Positions 22,369 to 34,140 of a DNA stretch of 64,000 nt are shown piece after piece (positions within the stretch are counted from its first letter, which is position 1; each line of letters begins with the position of its first letter). The DNA comes from Melastoma dodecandrum (taxonomy: Eukaryota > Streptophyta > Magnoliopsida > Myrtales > Melastomataceae), in the NCBI GenBank assembly GCA_029817715.1, contig JARUPY010000006.1, forward strand, positions 62,001 to 126,000, written 5' to 3'. The translations under genes were made by a program, and so were the position numbers. The notes under the pieces are model-generated. The model had not been told where the DNA came from and made no database searches. It saw nothing but the letters and a program-made list of their open reading frames with translations.

Positions 22369-25300
22369 TGTAATCCTTCAAATTTGGTCAAAAATAATAA
22401 TGATATTTTTAGATTAGATAAGATTTTGATTTGATCGTCAGACAATCCAACAATTATGAAAAAATCAATCACATCCTCGAATTCCCCAATCAAATATTCA
22501 TTCAGCCAAGTAAGGTAACGGCAGATTTTTGGGATGAATTGGGGAATCGTTATCTTCTGTCCCTCACCCAAAAAAAAAACATCAATTATATAGGGACATC
22601 AGGGGACGCTCCCAACACACACAGACGAGACAGACACACACGACGTACAGAGAGATTTTTCTTCATCCCACAGCCTAGCAACTAGGGGTGAGCAAAATAT
22701 CCGATTTCCGATATCCGAGTCCGATATCCGAATTTTTTTTCGGACTCGGATTCGGAAATTTATAATTTCGGACTCGGATTCGGATATATTTGAAATGAAA
22801 TTTCGGAAACGGACTCGGACTTGGAATTTTAAAAAATATTTCGGATATCCGAATATCCGAAATTTATACAACCTGAGCATGTCCAAACCCGACACAACAA
22901 AGGAGTAATAGAAAAAGAGGACTTGATTGAAAACAATAAAACAATTAAAGGACCAAATTACAAATAGAAGATGCTTTCAAGTGGCTTCCCTTGCTCTTTT
23001 TTATCTAGCTTTGCAATTATTATCGTTATGAGAATCGTTATTAATCTTACGTGGACATCAAATTTTAGACTAGTTTTAATCTTAAGCTTGGAGTATTATT
23101 GCATCGGCTTAGGATGTTGCATTTTTTTTGTTGGATGTGGTTGGAAGGTATTCTTTTTCCAATTCAAAATGTGTAGTACTTATTCACAATCCGAAGTTCG
23201 GAAATTTCGGATTATCCGAATTTCGAGTCCGAATTAATTTCGGACTCGGAAGTTCTGAATTATATAAAATCGGACTTGGACTTGGACTTAAAAAAAAAGA
23301 ATTCAGAAGTTCGGACTTGAGTGAATTTCGGACTCGGATATCCGAGTCCGGTCCGAATGCTCACCCCGGCTAGCAACCCTCAGGTAGGTTCGATGGTAGT
23401 AATGTGGAAATCCTCCGTCATCAACCCAAGCTTCCACCAAAGCTGCCGGCGACCCCAAACACCATCAAGTTCTGCTCAACATCAAGGAGCAACACCATCA
23501 ACGAGGAATAAATCCACCCCGACAACCATGACGATCTCCTTGGCAAAATCAGCAAATTCCTCCGAGCTTAAGTGTTTTCAATGAGGATGGGTGTCCCAAA
23601 CTTCTCGTGGCTGCACATCAGCAACGCGAGAAGTCGCCTTATATTTTGATGAGTTATTTACCTGTGCACGAAGAACAGTGAGGGAAGAAGTCGACGTCAC
23701 CTAACCTCCATCAGTACAAACGGTCATCATCAGCGACTATGGCTTCTCTTGGCTCCCTAATCGACGGAAGCTTTGAATGCCATACCACCCACTGCTAGCC
23801 GACGTCTCGATCGACATCTCGACCCCAGCGACCATAGATTCAGTCGTCCCCAAACTGCAATCTGTCCTTCCGACAACGACTTCCAGCGTTCTCTCCCAGA
23901 ACAATCTGATTCTCAACCCATGGTGGGCAAAATCTCATACTCCAGCATGATCCCAGGCGCCTCGACTTCATCGTCCATTGTCGTTGCCACCACCCGCGAC
24001 CAGCCTCATGCTGTCGCCGTCCCACACCCAAAGCAGCGTCAGAATCAAGCACCGCATCACAACGACAGAGCCCCCATCCTCTTGACATCTCCAGATCCGG
24101 TGGCAGTACACCCTTGTCTTCCCGGTGCCACCAGATCCAGCAGCGGTAAACTTGTCTTCCTCGTTCATCCCCAGACCGGCAGCAGCGAGCCCACATCCTC
24201 CCAATGTCCTTCGGAACCAGCGGTGGCGAGCACCTAGCGTTGGTGAACCTCCATCCCTCCTGACGTCTCTCGACCTCAACTCCAAACCAGCGGCGAACCA
24301 GAGCCCTCTCCGACAACCACTCCAGAAGCAGACCCATCAACATCCGTCCTTAGCAACAACACCACAGGTCTTGGATGATCCTTTTCTCAACACCACGTTC
24401 CACCCGAGCCCTGGCACCAAGGATGCAACCTCATCTCCGTTATCCTAGATCATCGTCCAATATCAGTGGGTTCTCATTCTCATCGTGGGTAAGCAATTCT
24501 TTTTCTTTCTTTTTTTTTTACGTCTCGCTTTTCATATTTTCAATTTGTTTTGGCTTTTGTGAATATGCTTCCCATAACGATTTATCTTGGATTTTATTGA
24601 TTATTCTATTCTCTATTCAACACGTTTTTTTTTTTAAGTTCATCTATTTTACATTTGCCGATTACAATGTTTTGGTAAAATTAAATCTTTGCGAATCAAT
24701 GATTGAAGCGTTTATTCAATTCGAGCTTATAATTGATTTTAAATTTTTATCAATCTAAAAATTACATCACCCTTTTTCTAGATTTTAATTTTTATCTGAG
24801 TGTTGAATTTTAATTAGTAATTTATATATGATTTTAAATAAACTTTTTTGTTTGACTTATTCACTTTTTTTTTTATCGTTGAATTTTAATATAATCGGTA
24901 AGTGTATTTCCAGATGTCTTGCAAAAATTTTGTCCTTTTTTGAAATTTCAAAACTTTAGAAATTTATGTACTCTTATTTACCAAACACTTTACAGGAATT
25001 AACTTTGTGAGACGTCCTTATTTATCTGATAAACTAAAGTTTTACTCAATATTTTAAGGGAATGTTTAATTCTTTGACATGTCTTAAAATTAGAACTTTC
25101 TAATCTCTCTTTTTTTGGTTTTCATTACATGAATATTCGAACATTATTTTGTGGATTCGACAAGACGAATCTCGAAGGCGGAGCACAAGACTGAAGGCGC
25201 GTGCATCAAACCGCGTGGATCTCTCCGCGCGTGTAAAAAATCGCGGCCATAACCGTCATTTCAGGTACATGAGGGAGGTGTGGGCCTCCCGATATTTTTT

Positions 25301-26023
25301 TTATTTCCACATGTAACGGGTCGTGAGCCCAAGTGCATAGGCCCACGATCACCACCCTTCCCCATTCCCTTTGATCTTAATAATTGTCTGTGCCTGTCCG
25401 CATGCCTTAGGCCCATAGGTTTATCATCGCATGTTGTTTGTAAAACAAATAAACATGAGTTCGGGCCCAAAAAGCTCGAATCGGGTCCAACGCCCGTAAA
25501 ATAGAGACATGAGTCCGGAGTGATGACCGTATCGGGTCCAACGCCCGTTAAACAGAAACAAATTCTTTGGAGCAAACGCCACCTTTTCGCATGTCTAAGT
25601 GTAAGAGTCAGTAATCAAGGATCCTCGAACCACTGTTTTTTTTCCGACTTAAAACAGATTTTTTTATAAATAAAGTCGGTGGCGACTCCGTATAGTTTAC
25701 CTAGGTTAAAAAACAACAACCTCTTTTTTACGGAGCCATTTTTGGATGAGGAACGGATGACCCGAGTCGCTCCCGATTTCTCCTGAAAGTTCCTTCTTCG
25801 GATCATGCTCCGCCTTTCGCCCGCCGCCTCTTAGGAAAACAGAGACGGTCGGCGAGGGCCCGAGCTGGCCCAGTTAGGAACCCAGGGAGGGATCACCCAA
25901 CTCACTTCCACAGCGTCCGACGCTCGAGTCGTGACGTCGACTGATTAGGCCTTTGGGAGCGGGCCCGGATCTTCAGGTCATTCGAACCGCAGCGCGCGTG
26001 CTAAGCCGAAAGGCGCGCGTACA
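22369..26023 (+). repeat. Complete 3' LTR of the Tat element (with nested MITE)
   Basis: Begins TGTAATCC right after the polypurine tract and ends CGCGTACA directly before the target duplication AGCAT. Its length is 3,655 bases, or about 2,960 without the 687-base MITE and its 8-base duplication. The downstream third (24,496-26,023) has no counterpart in the truncated 5' LTR. GGTGGCGACTCC lies at 25,678-25,689, 334 bases from the LTR end; the same word sits 334 bases from the end of the solo LTR at 46,656-51,002, so both belong to one lineage. Confidence 0.88.
22675..23377. mobile_element. hAT-type MITE (687 bp) nested in the 3' LTR
   Basis: The element spans 22,683-23,369, with TAGGGGTGAGCA at the left and the related TGCTCACCCCGG at the right. 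CTAGCAAC is duplicated at 22,675-22,682 and 23,370-23,377. The matching site in the 5' LTR (13,747-13,754) has one CTAGCAAC and no insert. The two flanking zones of the element are full of CGGATATCCGA-type words in both orientations. Confidence 0.93.
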
Positions 26024-26028
26024 AGCAT

Positions 26029-26760
26029 TCTCAACTTCTTAAAATCCTTTAAATTGCTTCTAGCGATGGGTTCCTTGTCTTCCGTAGCAAAAAACATCAC
26101 AATCGTTTTAGTCGCATGCCTTTCCTTTACCTGTTAAGAATTCCATCGATCAGTCACAGGAACACTTTCATTACCCGTGACCTGATTAAAATCTGATCTT
26201 ATTTTCGGACAATACATCAATCAACTCATCATATAGCCATATCTCGGTTCGGATTTCGTCATCTCTAGGGAATCTACTGCCGACAATGTTCTTACCCATG
26301 ACCTCTTGCAAGTCATGCATATGAAATTTATCATCCTCAATCGTTACCAAGCATCTTTCATCGAGAATGTTTAAATCATACATCGTCTGGAAACTTCACC
26401 TGTCAAGGACTTACACTACGTAGTCTTTATCCCATCCCTTGAAGAAGCAAGCAATATCCAAAAATATCTCTTGCTGATCATTATCAAGTCCATCGAAACT
26501 TACTTTCAGAACATAAAGTATGGGGCCGGGAGATTTTGATTGACCTTCGCCAACATGCATTTCCATTCGGGGATGCTTTTGCCACATAGAGATCTACCCA
26601 GAAACTGAAGCGCCATTGGAAGCCCTTTAGCATATGGCAAGATTTATCTATAAGAGTACGGTTTATGCCCAAACTTTCTTTCCGCACGTTGGTCACATGA
26701 CATCGGAAAAGATCGCCAGCTTCTACTTCATCTAGTGGTCTGACTTTTGCAATAATCTTA
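26029..26760 (-). pseudogene. TNL1 part: ARC half of NBS and start of post-NBS exon
   Basis: 26,029-26,090 rejoins the TNL1 exon next to the retrotransposon (DFKKLR). 26,383-26,190 reads LDERCLVTIEDDKFHMHDLQ, the MHD motif region, ending in DVLSENK before a splice donor. 26,400-26,760 covers the RNBS-C/GLPLA/RNBS-D zone (FFKGWDKDY recognisable) but is broken by frameshifts. Similarity to TNL2 stops near 26,760, so P-loop, kinase-2 and RNBS-B are missing. Confidence 0.8.
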
Positions 26761-27429
26761 TTAGAGTTATATAGCCTTATCAGTCCCAGGTTTATCTTTC
26801 AAAACATGGATTTTTTGGTGTGAGTTGGGGCTAACAAGGCTCGTACAGAATGAGTAAATGAAATGAATGATCTGTAATGGATGCAATAACGTTAGATCTC
26901 TCATTTGTTTACTAGCACTGCCAATGTAAATTCCCATACAAGCCAAACAACACCATGTGAATTACGTCACTTATAATAGATTGAGCATGTCCCTTCCAAG
27001 AGTGTTTTCACAACATTTCAAATAAATAGTTCACAAAACGGTTATGGGTCGTTGGTTTTCCATTCCGCCTCAATGAAATCTATTCCATTGAATTCATTTC
27101 GGAGAGAATGTCCATTCCTTTGGCAAAGAAAGGGAATGATCATTCCTTCCATCGTTCCATTCCATTTTGTTCCACATTACCAAAACCAAACACACCAAAC
27201 ACCCCATGAGTGTCATTCTCAAACAATGAGTTTTAGAAAAATATGCACATCCTGCGTAGGTTCCACTACTAGTTAAGGTAAAAAGGTCGAGAGATCCTTA
27301 TAAAGTCTGCTTCATTTTATTTGTCGTCTACAGTTCGTACTATTTTTTCTTAGTGATATCGTACATGTAAAATAATCCAAAAAGAGAGTATCCAAAGTAT
27401 GCACATACTCCTCAGGCAAACAAAATCCG
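26761..27429. other. Unassigned sequence replacing the TNL1 P-loop region
   Basis: No similarity to TNL2. A segment at about 27,040-27,200 has TTCCATTCC phrases and AAACCAAACA-type sequence that often occur in small plant MITEs, but I could not define ends. This may be intron plus an insertion or deletion scar. Confidence 0.35.
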
Positions 27430-27890
27430 ATCAAATCACCTGCTTTTCAAAGAGCCTCCCTCCAACCCTTTACCGTTCCTTGATACTTCTCATATTTCGC
27501 CTCCATCTCCTCCACAGCTACCTCATAACACCCCTTTAAGCTGTTCTTCTCATTCAACCTTACTTCCCAAAGACTCACTCCATAAAACATTGAGAATGCA
27601 ATAAGCTTATCTTGCTCTGTGCGTTCCACATTTTTGCTCAGTTCATTCAAACACCACTTTGAGCAAGCATAGTTCCGAGACAACACGATTATAGCGATGC
27701 ACAATCTTTCAATGGCCTCAAAGAGCTCCAATCTTTTCCATCCCAACTCAAGTTCCTCATTGTCCTTGAAAGTTCACATGCCTTTCTGGTGGAGAGCATG
27801 ATATAGATGACTGATAATGGTATACCGGCTGTCAGGACCTTTGAAGCTCAAAAATATGTCGTAGCTACTCTTGGCCCTGGAAACACCACG
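27430..27890 (-). pseudogene. TNL1 part: TIR domain
   Basis: Reads from about 27,888 as YDIFLSFKGPDSRYTIISHL, then FKDNEELELGW, IAIIVLSRNYACSKWCLNEL and VKGWREALWKAGDLIGFC, matching the TNL2 TIR throughout. A TGA at 27,774-27,776 replaces the Ile/Arg codon in QKGIRTF, and a few residues are changed at the conserved VLPIFY core (AFSMFYGV). The exon end leads to a plausible donor as in TNL2. Confidence 0.85.
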
Positions 27891-28690
27891 TGAAAATAAA
27901 ATACGAATCGAACACAAGAAATTCAATATACCCAAAGTCATTGGCTTTGCTAATCATAAGAACATGAGAGCAGTTCCTTTTCTCATAAACTATGATCTCC
28001 AATGTTTGCACAAGAAGTCAAAGGGAGCACGACAGGCTTGTGCTCTGATCACGAATGTGTCATGTCCTATGTAATGCAAATGCAAAGAAAGCATCACCTT
28101 AATTTGATGACGTCTGAAAGCGAATGACTTAACGAGAAAGCAACCTCCTTAATGAGGCTTGTTTGGCGTTGAAATGCTTGATATACTACAAGTCCATTGA
28201 CTTGTCCATTCTATGACGATGAGAATTGGATTAGATTTTATACCACAGAAAAAAATTCATTCAAATGTTATGACGTCGGGGTTTCATACGCACCTCAAAC
28301 AAAACTCCCTGTAGTCCCCATGACCCCCTCCCCCGACTGCCTGCAACGCAAAAAGACAAATATCGAAAGATTTATGCCTAAGGAAAATTTTCACGTTAAG
28401 TTAATATTTTCTATAATTACTACAACAAAAATAAAATGCAAAATTATCAATACATCCTGATCTTAGGAACGTATTTCATTCTATTTTATACTTAAAAAAA
28501 TATCATCATGTATCAGTAATTTTAGACGTTATATCACGTTTATTAACCGTCGGCCAAATCACTAACCGAGTATTAGGTGACTCCAACGTGGCACTAACTC
28601 CATTTCTCCATTTTAACATTGATAAAAATTTTTGGGTTAAATTATCAAAATATATCCTAAACTTTTTTTAATATGTCATATATTTAAAAA
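27891..28690. other. Spacer upstream of TNL1
   Basis: Presumed former promoter region of TNL1. No second TIR module like the one upstream of TNL2 is visible. The last 250 bases already resemble the arms of the foldback repeat that follows. Confidence 0.4.
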
Positions 28691-29354
28691 AATGTCATCA
28701 TATATCAACGACTTTAAATATTACATCATATTTATCATCTATCAGTCATAAGTACTAACGAAATAATACGTGGCACCAATGTGTCAAGCGTGGTTCACAC
28801 ATTTTTCAATCTAATTTTCTTAATCGGTTCCAAAGTGAAAAATAATTGATAATATTACCATATCCTTTCAAGTGTTGATACACTTCTGTAAACTTGCATA
28901 GTAAATGTCAACTTGAAATAACATTTCCCTAAACAAGTAATAGAGCAAGCAACAAAATCTTGATGTAAGCGCATTAGTGGCATCCAATCGTTAAATGCAT
29001 TAACAAGTCAGCAATGAACTTCAAAAATCACATCAAGAACGCCAAATGAAAAATGAAAGAAGGGTGGAGGGAAGGAGTGCGTCAGAATGAGTACTGAGAG
29101 GTGTAGCCAAATGTGTTGGGAGGTGCAGGGATGATGTGCAGAGGAGTGCGGTGAATGGTGTGAGGGGAGAGATGTAGGAGAGGGGGTGCATGACAATCGG
29201 GTAATAACCCTAATTTTCCCAAAACATTTTATCTTTGTAAAATGAAAAAACGTAGTTAGTTGTCACATTGGTGCCACGTATTACTTCGCTAGTGTTTGCA
29301 GCTAACGGATGATAAATGTGATATAATATTTAAAGTTGATGATATATGATGACA
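28691..29354. repeat. Foldback (inverted-repeat) element
   Basis: The left arm 28,691-28,779 (TGTCATCATATATCAACG to ACGTGGCACCAATG) is the reverse complement, with scattered mismatches, of the right arm 29,266-29,354 (CATTGGTGCCACGTATTA to GATATATGATGACA). Between them lies a purine-rich core (GAAGGGTGGAGGGAAGG, AGGTGCAGGGATGATG). The core plus right arm recurs at 55,371-55,715. No coding sequence; non-autonomous transposon of unknown superfamily. Confidence 0.65.
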
Positions 29355-32300
29355 TAAGTACGATCCGGATCCTCTCCGTTTCATTGGGAATTTCCATTAA
29401 GATATCCAAAAAAAAGGCCGCTTGACTCAGTTTTCCTCATTAATCGTCTATTTTTGGGTTATGTGTGCTCTTACTTTCCCTTTCTTTGATTGGCTAAATA
29501 TATAAAGCCTAAGCTAAACTAGAAATCGACTGGAATAAACAAAGGTTAGCCGACTTTGGGAACAAGCTAGCTACTACTCCAACTTATCCTCGTGTAAGAA
29601 CTGACTAATTATTTATTTAGGCCATGTTTGAAATAGTGAGAAATAGACAGTCGAAAACTTCATAAATTTATTTTTCTGACAAATAAATTATCAGTGTCCT
29701 TCAAGAGTATTTTGTGGGTTAGAACATAATTTTGTAAATCAGGACTTCAATTAAGGATATATATAAGTAATTAAAAGTTGATTTTTTTTATCTCCTTAGT
29801 TTTCTTTTCTTTTCCTATCATTTCTTAAGATTTCAAACACAGCCTTAGAGTATGCTAAAAAATCAGATTTCAAGACCCCGGGGTATAAAATTTAGTATGT
29901 CCCCTCAACTAATTTATATAATAAGTTACAATATAATATATATAATATAATTTTAAAAAAATATAATATATATAATTTATTTTATTACAATGCATAGAAT
30001 ATTATTTGAAAAGTATTTTATAAAATTTACCTAACAGAAAGGTAATATTTTATTTATAATGTTTCTCTATTAAATTTAAGAAAGTCAAATTTTCTTATTA
30101 TTTAAATAAAACTTCCAACGTTATAATAAAAAAAATACGAATTTCACGTCCTGGGACAAATTGCTTAAAAACAATACAAGCTGTGTAGTGTTAATTATAC
30201 ATATATTACACTCGAGGTTTTTTTAAAAAATTAGAAGTTTTAATAATTGTCTTCTTAAAATGTAATTTGAAAATTATTTACTAAATCTAATTTTCATTTT
30301 ATAAAAAATAACTTATTATTTAGAAATTTCGTTTCAGCATTAATTATAGAAGGTCTTAATGACTAGTAATTGAAATTTTAGTATCCATTTTATTGCCGAG
30401 ATTGTCCTTTAATGTAATTTTTTTCTTATTTTTTTTTAATTTTTATTTTAATAACGTTAAGGTGGAAATTTTTTACAACAGAATTTTTCTATTTTATTCC
30501 ACTTTTAATATTTTTTAGAGCAATTTTCTTTAAATTTAGTAATTAATTAATAACTTAGTAAACTGTAACGTAGTCGATTTCACTAAACCATCTTTAAATG
30601 TTTTACCATACGTGTACCCTGGAAACGTAAAACCATAACCCGTTGAACTATAATGCCTTAATCATCAAATTAGACTTAAACCTAAACGCTTACCCTAGAG
30701 CTAGACACTGAAACATAAATATTAAATTCTAAAAATTTATTTATTTTTTAATACAATTACGACGAGTCGTTATCCTTTACTTTCCAGTTTATCACCCTCA
30801 CCTGTCACCGTTCGCCATCTTGGTTCGTTTGTGACGTCGAGCAACCGAACCGACCCACCCCATCCCCGCATCAACCAATATTCCTAAAATGAAATCGTGC
30901 TTTTAAGCTTGAAAACTTAAAATACAGCAATACATCAGTTTCATCTGATTTGCTCCCTTAACACCAAGATTGTCTTCTTGAATATGGATTATCTTGAAAC
31001 CTTCTATCAAGAGATCTTCAACCCCAAATCAGAATATTGATCTTTAGAACTCATCCTCAAATAATCTTCAATTATCTCAACCTCGTTATGAGATCTTACT
31101 TCATTTTTTATCACTATTGATGAATTTGAGAAAGTCAATCTAGTCGAGAATCAGATAAATTAATTTTCTAGCAATCATACGATTAACTAAAATGATGTCA
31201 AGGCAACAAAAATAAAAATATAATGAAAGAGAAGTAAAATGAGAAATTGAAAATAACGATTCAATCATTAATAAAAAGCTTGGCACTATCAATTTTTCCT
31301 AATAAATTAAATTATCCAACTCCAGGTTATTAAATTATCAAGTTATTAACTATGGTCCAGTTATCTCTTTGTGCCTTTCCCGAGTACTCCGAAGATGTAT
31401 TCCTGTATCAAGCTAATCATTGTATTCCTAGGAAATGAACTATTGGGAACTCAACATATGTCTACCCTAAATGGCTACCTAAGGAGATCCGATATATCTC
31501 TATCTTTCTGACTCATTAGCTCCTCCAACGTGATGCTAACTTAGTTTATCTAATATATGACTTAGCCTAAATAACTTTTTCAAGCCCGTATGTGTTTTCA
31601 AATCAAATTAAATGATGATCAGTCGAAGAAAAGAATTCACAGGAAAGAAAAATGACACCAACGTCATAGACTAAAAAGAAAAAGAGGAGAAATGTCCTTT
31701 CGATCTTCGGATATAAAAAGTAGTTGCCTCGTATTGATCTCTACTTGAACTATGGCCCTTGCCTCCTCTTTTAATGTCAAAAACTTAAAAGATTAAAAAA
31801 ATGTATAAAACCATCCCTGGTTAGGGGTTACACCTAAAAAAATATATAGTCACCTAGAACATTTCCTCATATCCCTCAAAATTTAAAAAAGAGATAAAAT
31901 AATACAATAAAATAAAATAGAAAATGATTTTGGTAAAATATTGATTTTTTTCTGTAAATTTGTTATTAAATTATGACAATTTTCATAGTAATTTAATAAA
32001 GTTGTGACTTTAGTTTGTAAAATTGTAATTCTTTTATAAAATTTTCTTTACAAACAGTTTACCACTTGATTGTATTATAGATATATAAACTCTTATCAGA
32101 GTCTTACAATTCCAAATCCAAACTTATGATTTGATATGATTCAACAACTAAATAATTTGAACAATGCGGTAAGTCGTATTTGTTCTCAGATTAGATATTA
32201 ACCTTACGATTCCCTTTGAATTCGATTCGATTTTTATATGATTTTGAGATTCCATATGATTTAAAAAACCACCTCCATAGTAGACTAAGCTATGTTTAAG

Positions 32301-33240
32301 TTGTACTTATCAAAGTATATTATAAATATGTAAAAATATGATCATGAAACTGGAAAGCAGATAGAAAAAAAAGCAAAATTAAGGTTGTTGAAGGTGAATA
32401 ACAAAAAGTTAAAGATAAAGTAAAATTACTTAGTTCAAAGAAGATGATGAAAATTAGTTGTTCTAATAAAAGAAGATGACGAACAAAATCACAACACGAA
32501 GGAAAAGATGAAATAATACAAAATATAAATGAACTCGATCTTTAATATGTTTTAAATGTAGTATTTTAACATTTAATATGCTTCGTGAATGGTGGTTTTT
32601 TCTTATTTTTGGATATACTAAAATTGTAAAACTGTATTTAATAACATTAAAATTAGTGTTATTACCATTTATGCCCCTTGAAGAATGCTTTAGGGCATGC
32701 GATAACAAAATCATTTTTAATAATATTTTTCATTTTTTTAGACTTTTGATTTTGTAGAAGTGTAAAATCCTGAATTCAATTTGTTTTAGTCTTACAATTC
32801 ACGAGTCGATCCAACTTATAAATATAAATATATATATATTTATTTAACAATATTATCAGTAACATAATAACAATACCATCCTTTTAAACTGCCATAGAAG
32901 TGACCAAATTACTGATGATGAGCATTCAGGCAAATATAGATTTTAATTAAATCAATAAAAAGAAGAAAGGGAGGGGGATAGACATGGACCAAATCAATAT
33001 CAAGTTGACAAGAAAACGTAGAAATAATACTAAACATTGCCACACACTTTGGTTTGTTTGGTTTGGGCGAAACGTTATTCAAAAGGGAAGTAGTTGGAGG
33101 GGATTTATAAAATCTTCGTAACTGAACTTTGATTATTTAACTACGTTCGACTTGTTTTTAAATCCCAAGAAGTCAACATGACAAGACAAAACATCGATCC
33201 TGGACCAAAACCAAAGTTAATTTCATTCTCCCCCCCTCCC
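29355..33240. other. 3.9-kb AT-rich intergenic region
   Basis: This is one of the longest gene-free stretches in the window. I see no exon chain, RNA gene or paired terminal repeats. Local low-complexity AT tracts occur around 29,920-29,990 and 32,820-32,850. The end of the region is the promoter side of the TIR module at 33,248. Confidence 0.5.
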
Positions 33241-33247
33241 CGAAGTT

Positions 33248-33906
33248 ATGGCGGCAGCCTCCTCTTCCGCTTCCGCTTCGCTATCCGGACCAAGGGATGG
33301 GAGCTCTCGTATCTTTCTCTGTCACGGAGAGATAATTCCCATCCACATCTTGAAACTTCTCTCGCGCGCTCTGTACCTGGAAGGGATCCACGTAGATGAA
33401 GACATCGGGTCCTCACGGGTCGCTGTCATTTTCTTCTTCGAGGACTCTTTCTACCCTTCCAGGTTCTTCGACAAGCTGGTCGACATCATGGATCGTAGGA
33501 GGCGAGGTGAGCTCATCGTTCTGCCCGTCTTCTGCGGGGTGGATCCTGGAGATATGAGAGCGGAGATGGGGCGTTTCTGGCAGGCTTTCTTTGCCAAAGA
33601 GATTATTAGATGCAGTAGCAATTCATTCAGGGTGAAAGTGATCGAAAGTTGGAAGAAGGCCCTGCGAGAAGTGGGTTGCTTGCCCGACTGGCATTTGGAT
33701 GTCCGTGTGTATGTCCGCAGTCTTTTGATTAGTTGCAGGGACTTTTAAAATGTTTTCATCAGTTCAAAATCACGGAATTTGTTGTCCTTTTAATCCTCCC
33801 ATCCGCTGCCTTTTCCCTTGTAGCAACAGGAACCCGGAAATCCTTGTCCAAATCATTGTTAAGGAGGTCGTTTTCAAGTTGCGTAATTGGCGATCTGACC
33901 TCGCTG
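33248..33906 (+). pseudogene. Extra TIR module plus linker exon upstream of TNL2
   Basis: 33,248-33,711 is TIR-like: RIFLCHGEIIPIHILKLLSR, GIHVDEDI, VAVIFFFEDSFYPSRFFDKL, LIVLPVFCGVDPGDMR and VIESWKKALREVGCLPDWHL. It lacks the usual FLSFRG and the long segment before the SR motif, so it is divergent. 33,823-33,906 encodes the usual TIR-NBS linker (PEILVQIIVKEVVFKLRNW) after a TAG acceptor. I could not join the two exons in phase. It may be the 5' exon set of a TIR-TIR-NBS-LRR gene with TNL2, or a leftover from another TNL. A second, more decayed copy is at 39,030-39,476. Confidence 0.65.
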
Positions 33907-34140
33907 AACCAAGGTGAAGCTCCTCGTGTGGCACATTTTGTTGCAAAAAAAAAAAAAAACTTAAGAAATCAAGAGTTCGATGTAATAGTTCTCCTGTTGA
34001 CACTCGGTCCTGTATTTTAACATTTGTATTTTAGGATAAAAGGTGCTCCATTCGTGTGCTTATAGGAAATGAAGCCATTGGTTTTTAGGTTTATTGAATA
34101 CCTTCTATCTGGGTTATATTTCATCCCATCAGCTGTTTCC

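Larger units (their letters stand above)
13484..26023 (+). mobile_element. Tat-clade Ty3/gypsy LTR retrotransposon, 12,540 bp
   Basis: The ends are TGTAATCC and CGCGTACA (TGT...ACA). The 5-bp target duplication AGCAT occurs at 13,479-13,483 and 26,024-26,028, and removing the element plus one AGCAT rejoins the TNL1 exon. The interior runs gag, protease with G-patch-like segment, RT, RNase H, a second (archaeal-type) RNase H, integrase, polypurine tract, 3' LTR. The second RNase H upstream of integrase is diagnostic of the Tat clade. The element is dead: the 5' LTR is truncated together with the primer binding site and start of gag, the protease Asp is replaced, and stops interrupt pol. A hAT MITE is nested in the 3' LTR. 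Confidence 0.93.
10240..27890 (-). pseudogene. TNL1: TIR-NBS-LRR resistance gene broken by insertions
   Basis: This is a minus-strand paralogue of the intact TNL at 34.1-38.1 kb. Pieces in gene order are TIR (27,430-27,890), the ARC part of NBS (26,190-26,760), the post-NBS exon split across 26,029-26,090 and 13,300-13,478, LRR (12,724-13,190 and 10,735-11,141), and the C-terminal C-JID domain (10,240-10,620). A 12.5-kb Tat retrotransposon splits the post-NBS exon and a 1.58-kb repeat splits the LRR exon. The P-loop half of the NBS is absent, and in-frame stops and frameshifts occur in TIR, NBS and C-JID. It cannot encode a working receptor. Confidence 0.88.

Noticed and set aside
24495..24500. 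End of the Tat element at the limit of LTR-LTR similarity
   Set aside because: No target duplication fits there, while 26,023 gives TGT...ACA ends, the AGCAT duplication and a perfect rejoining of TNL1.
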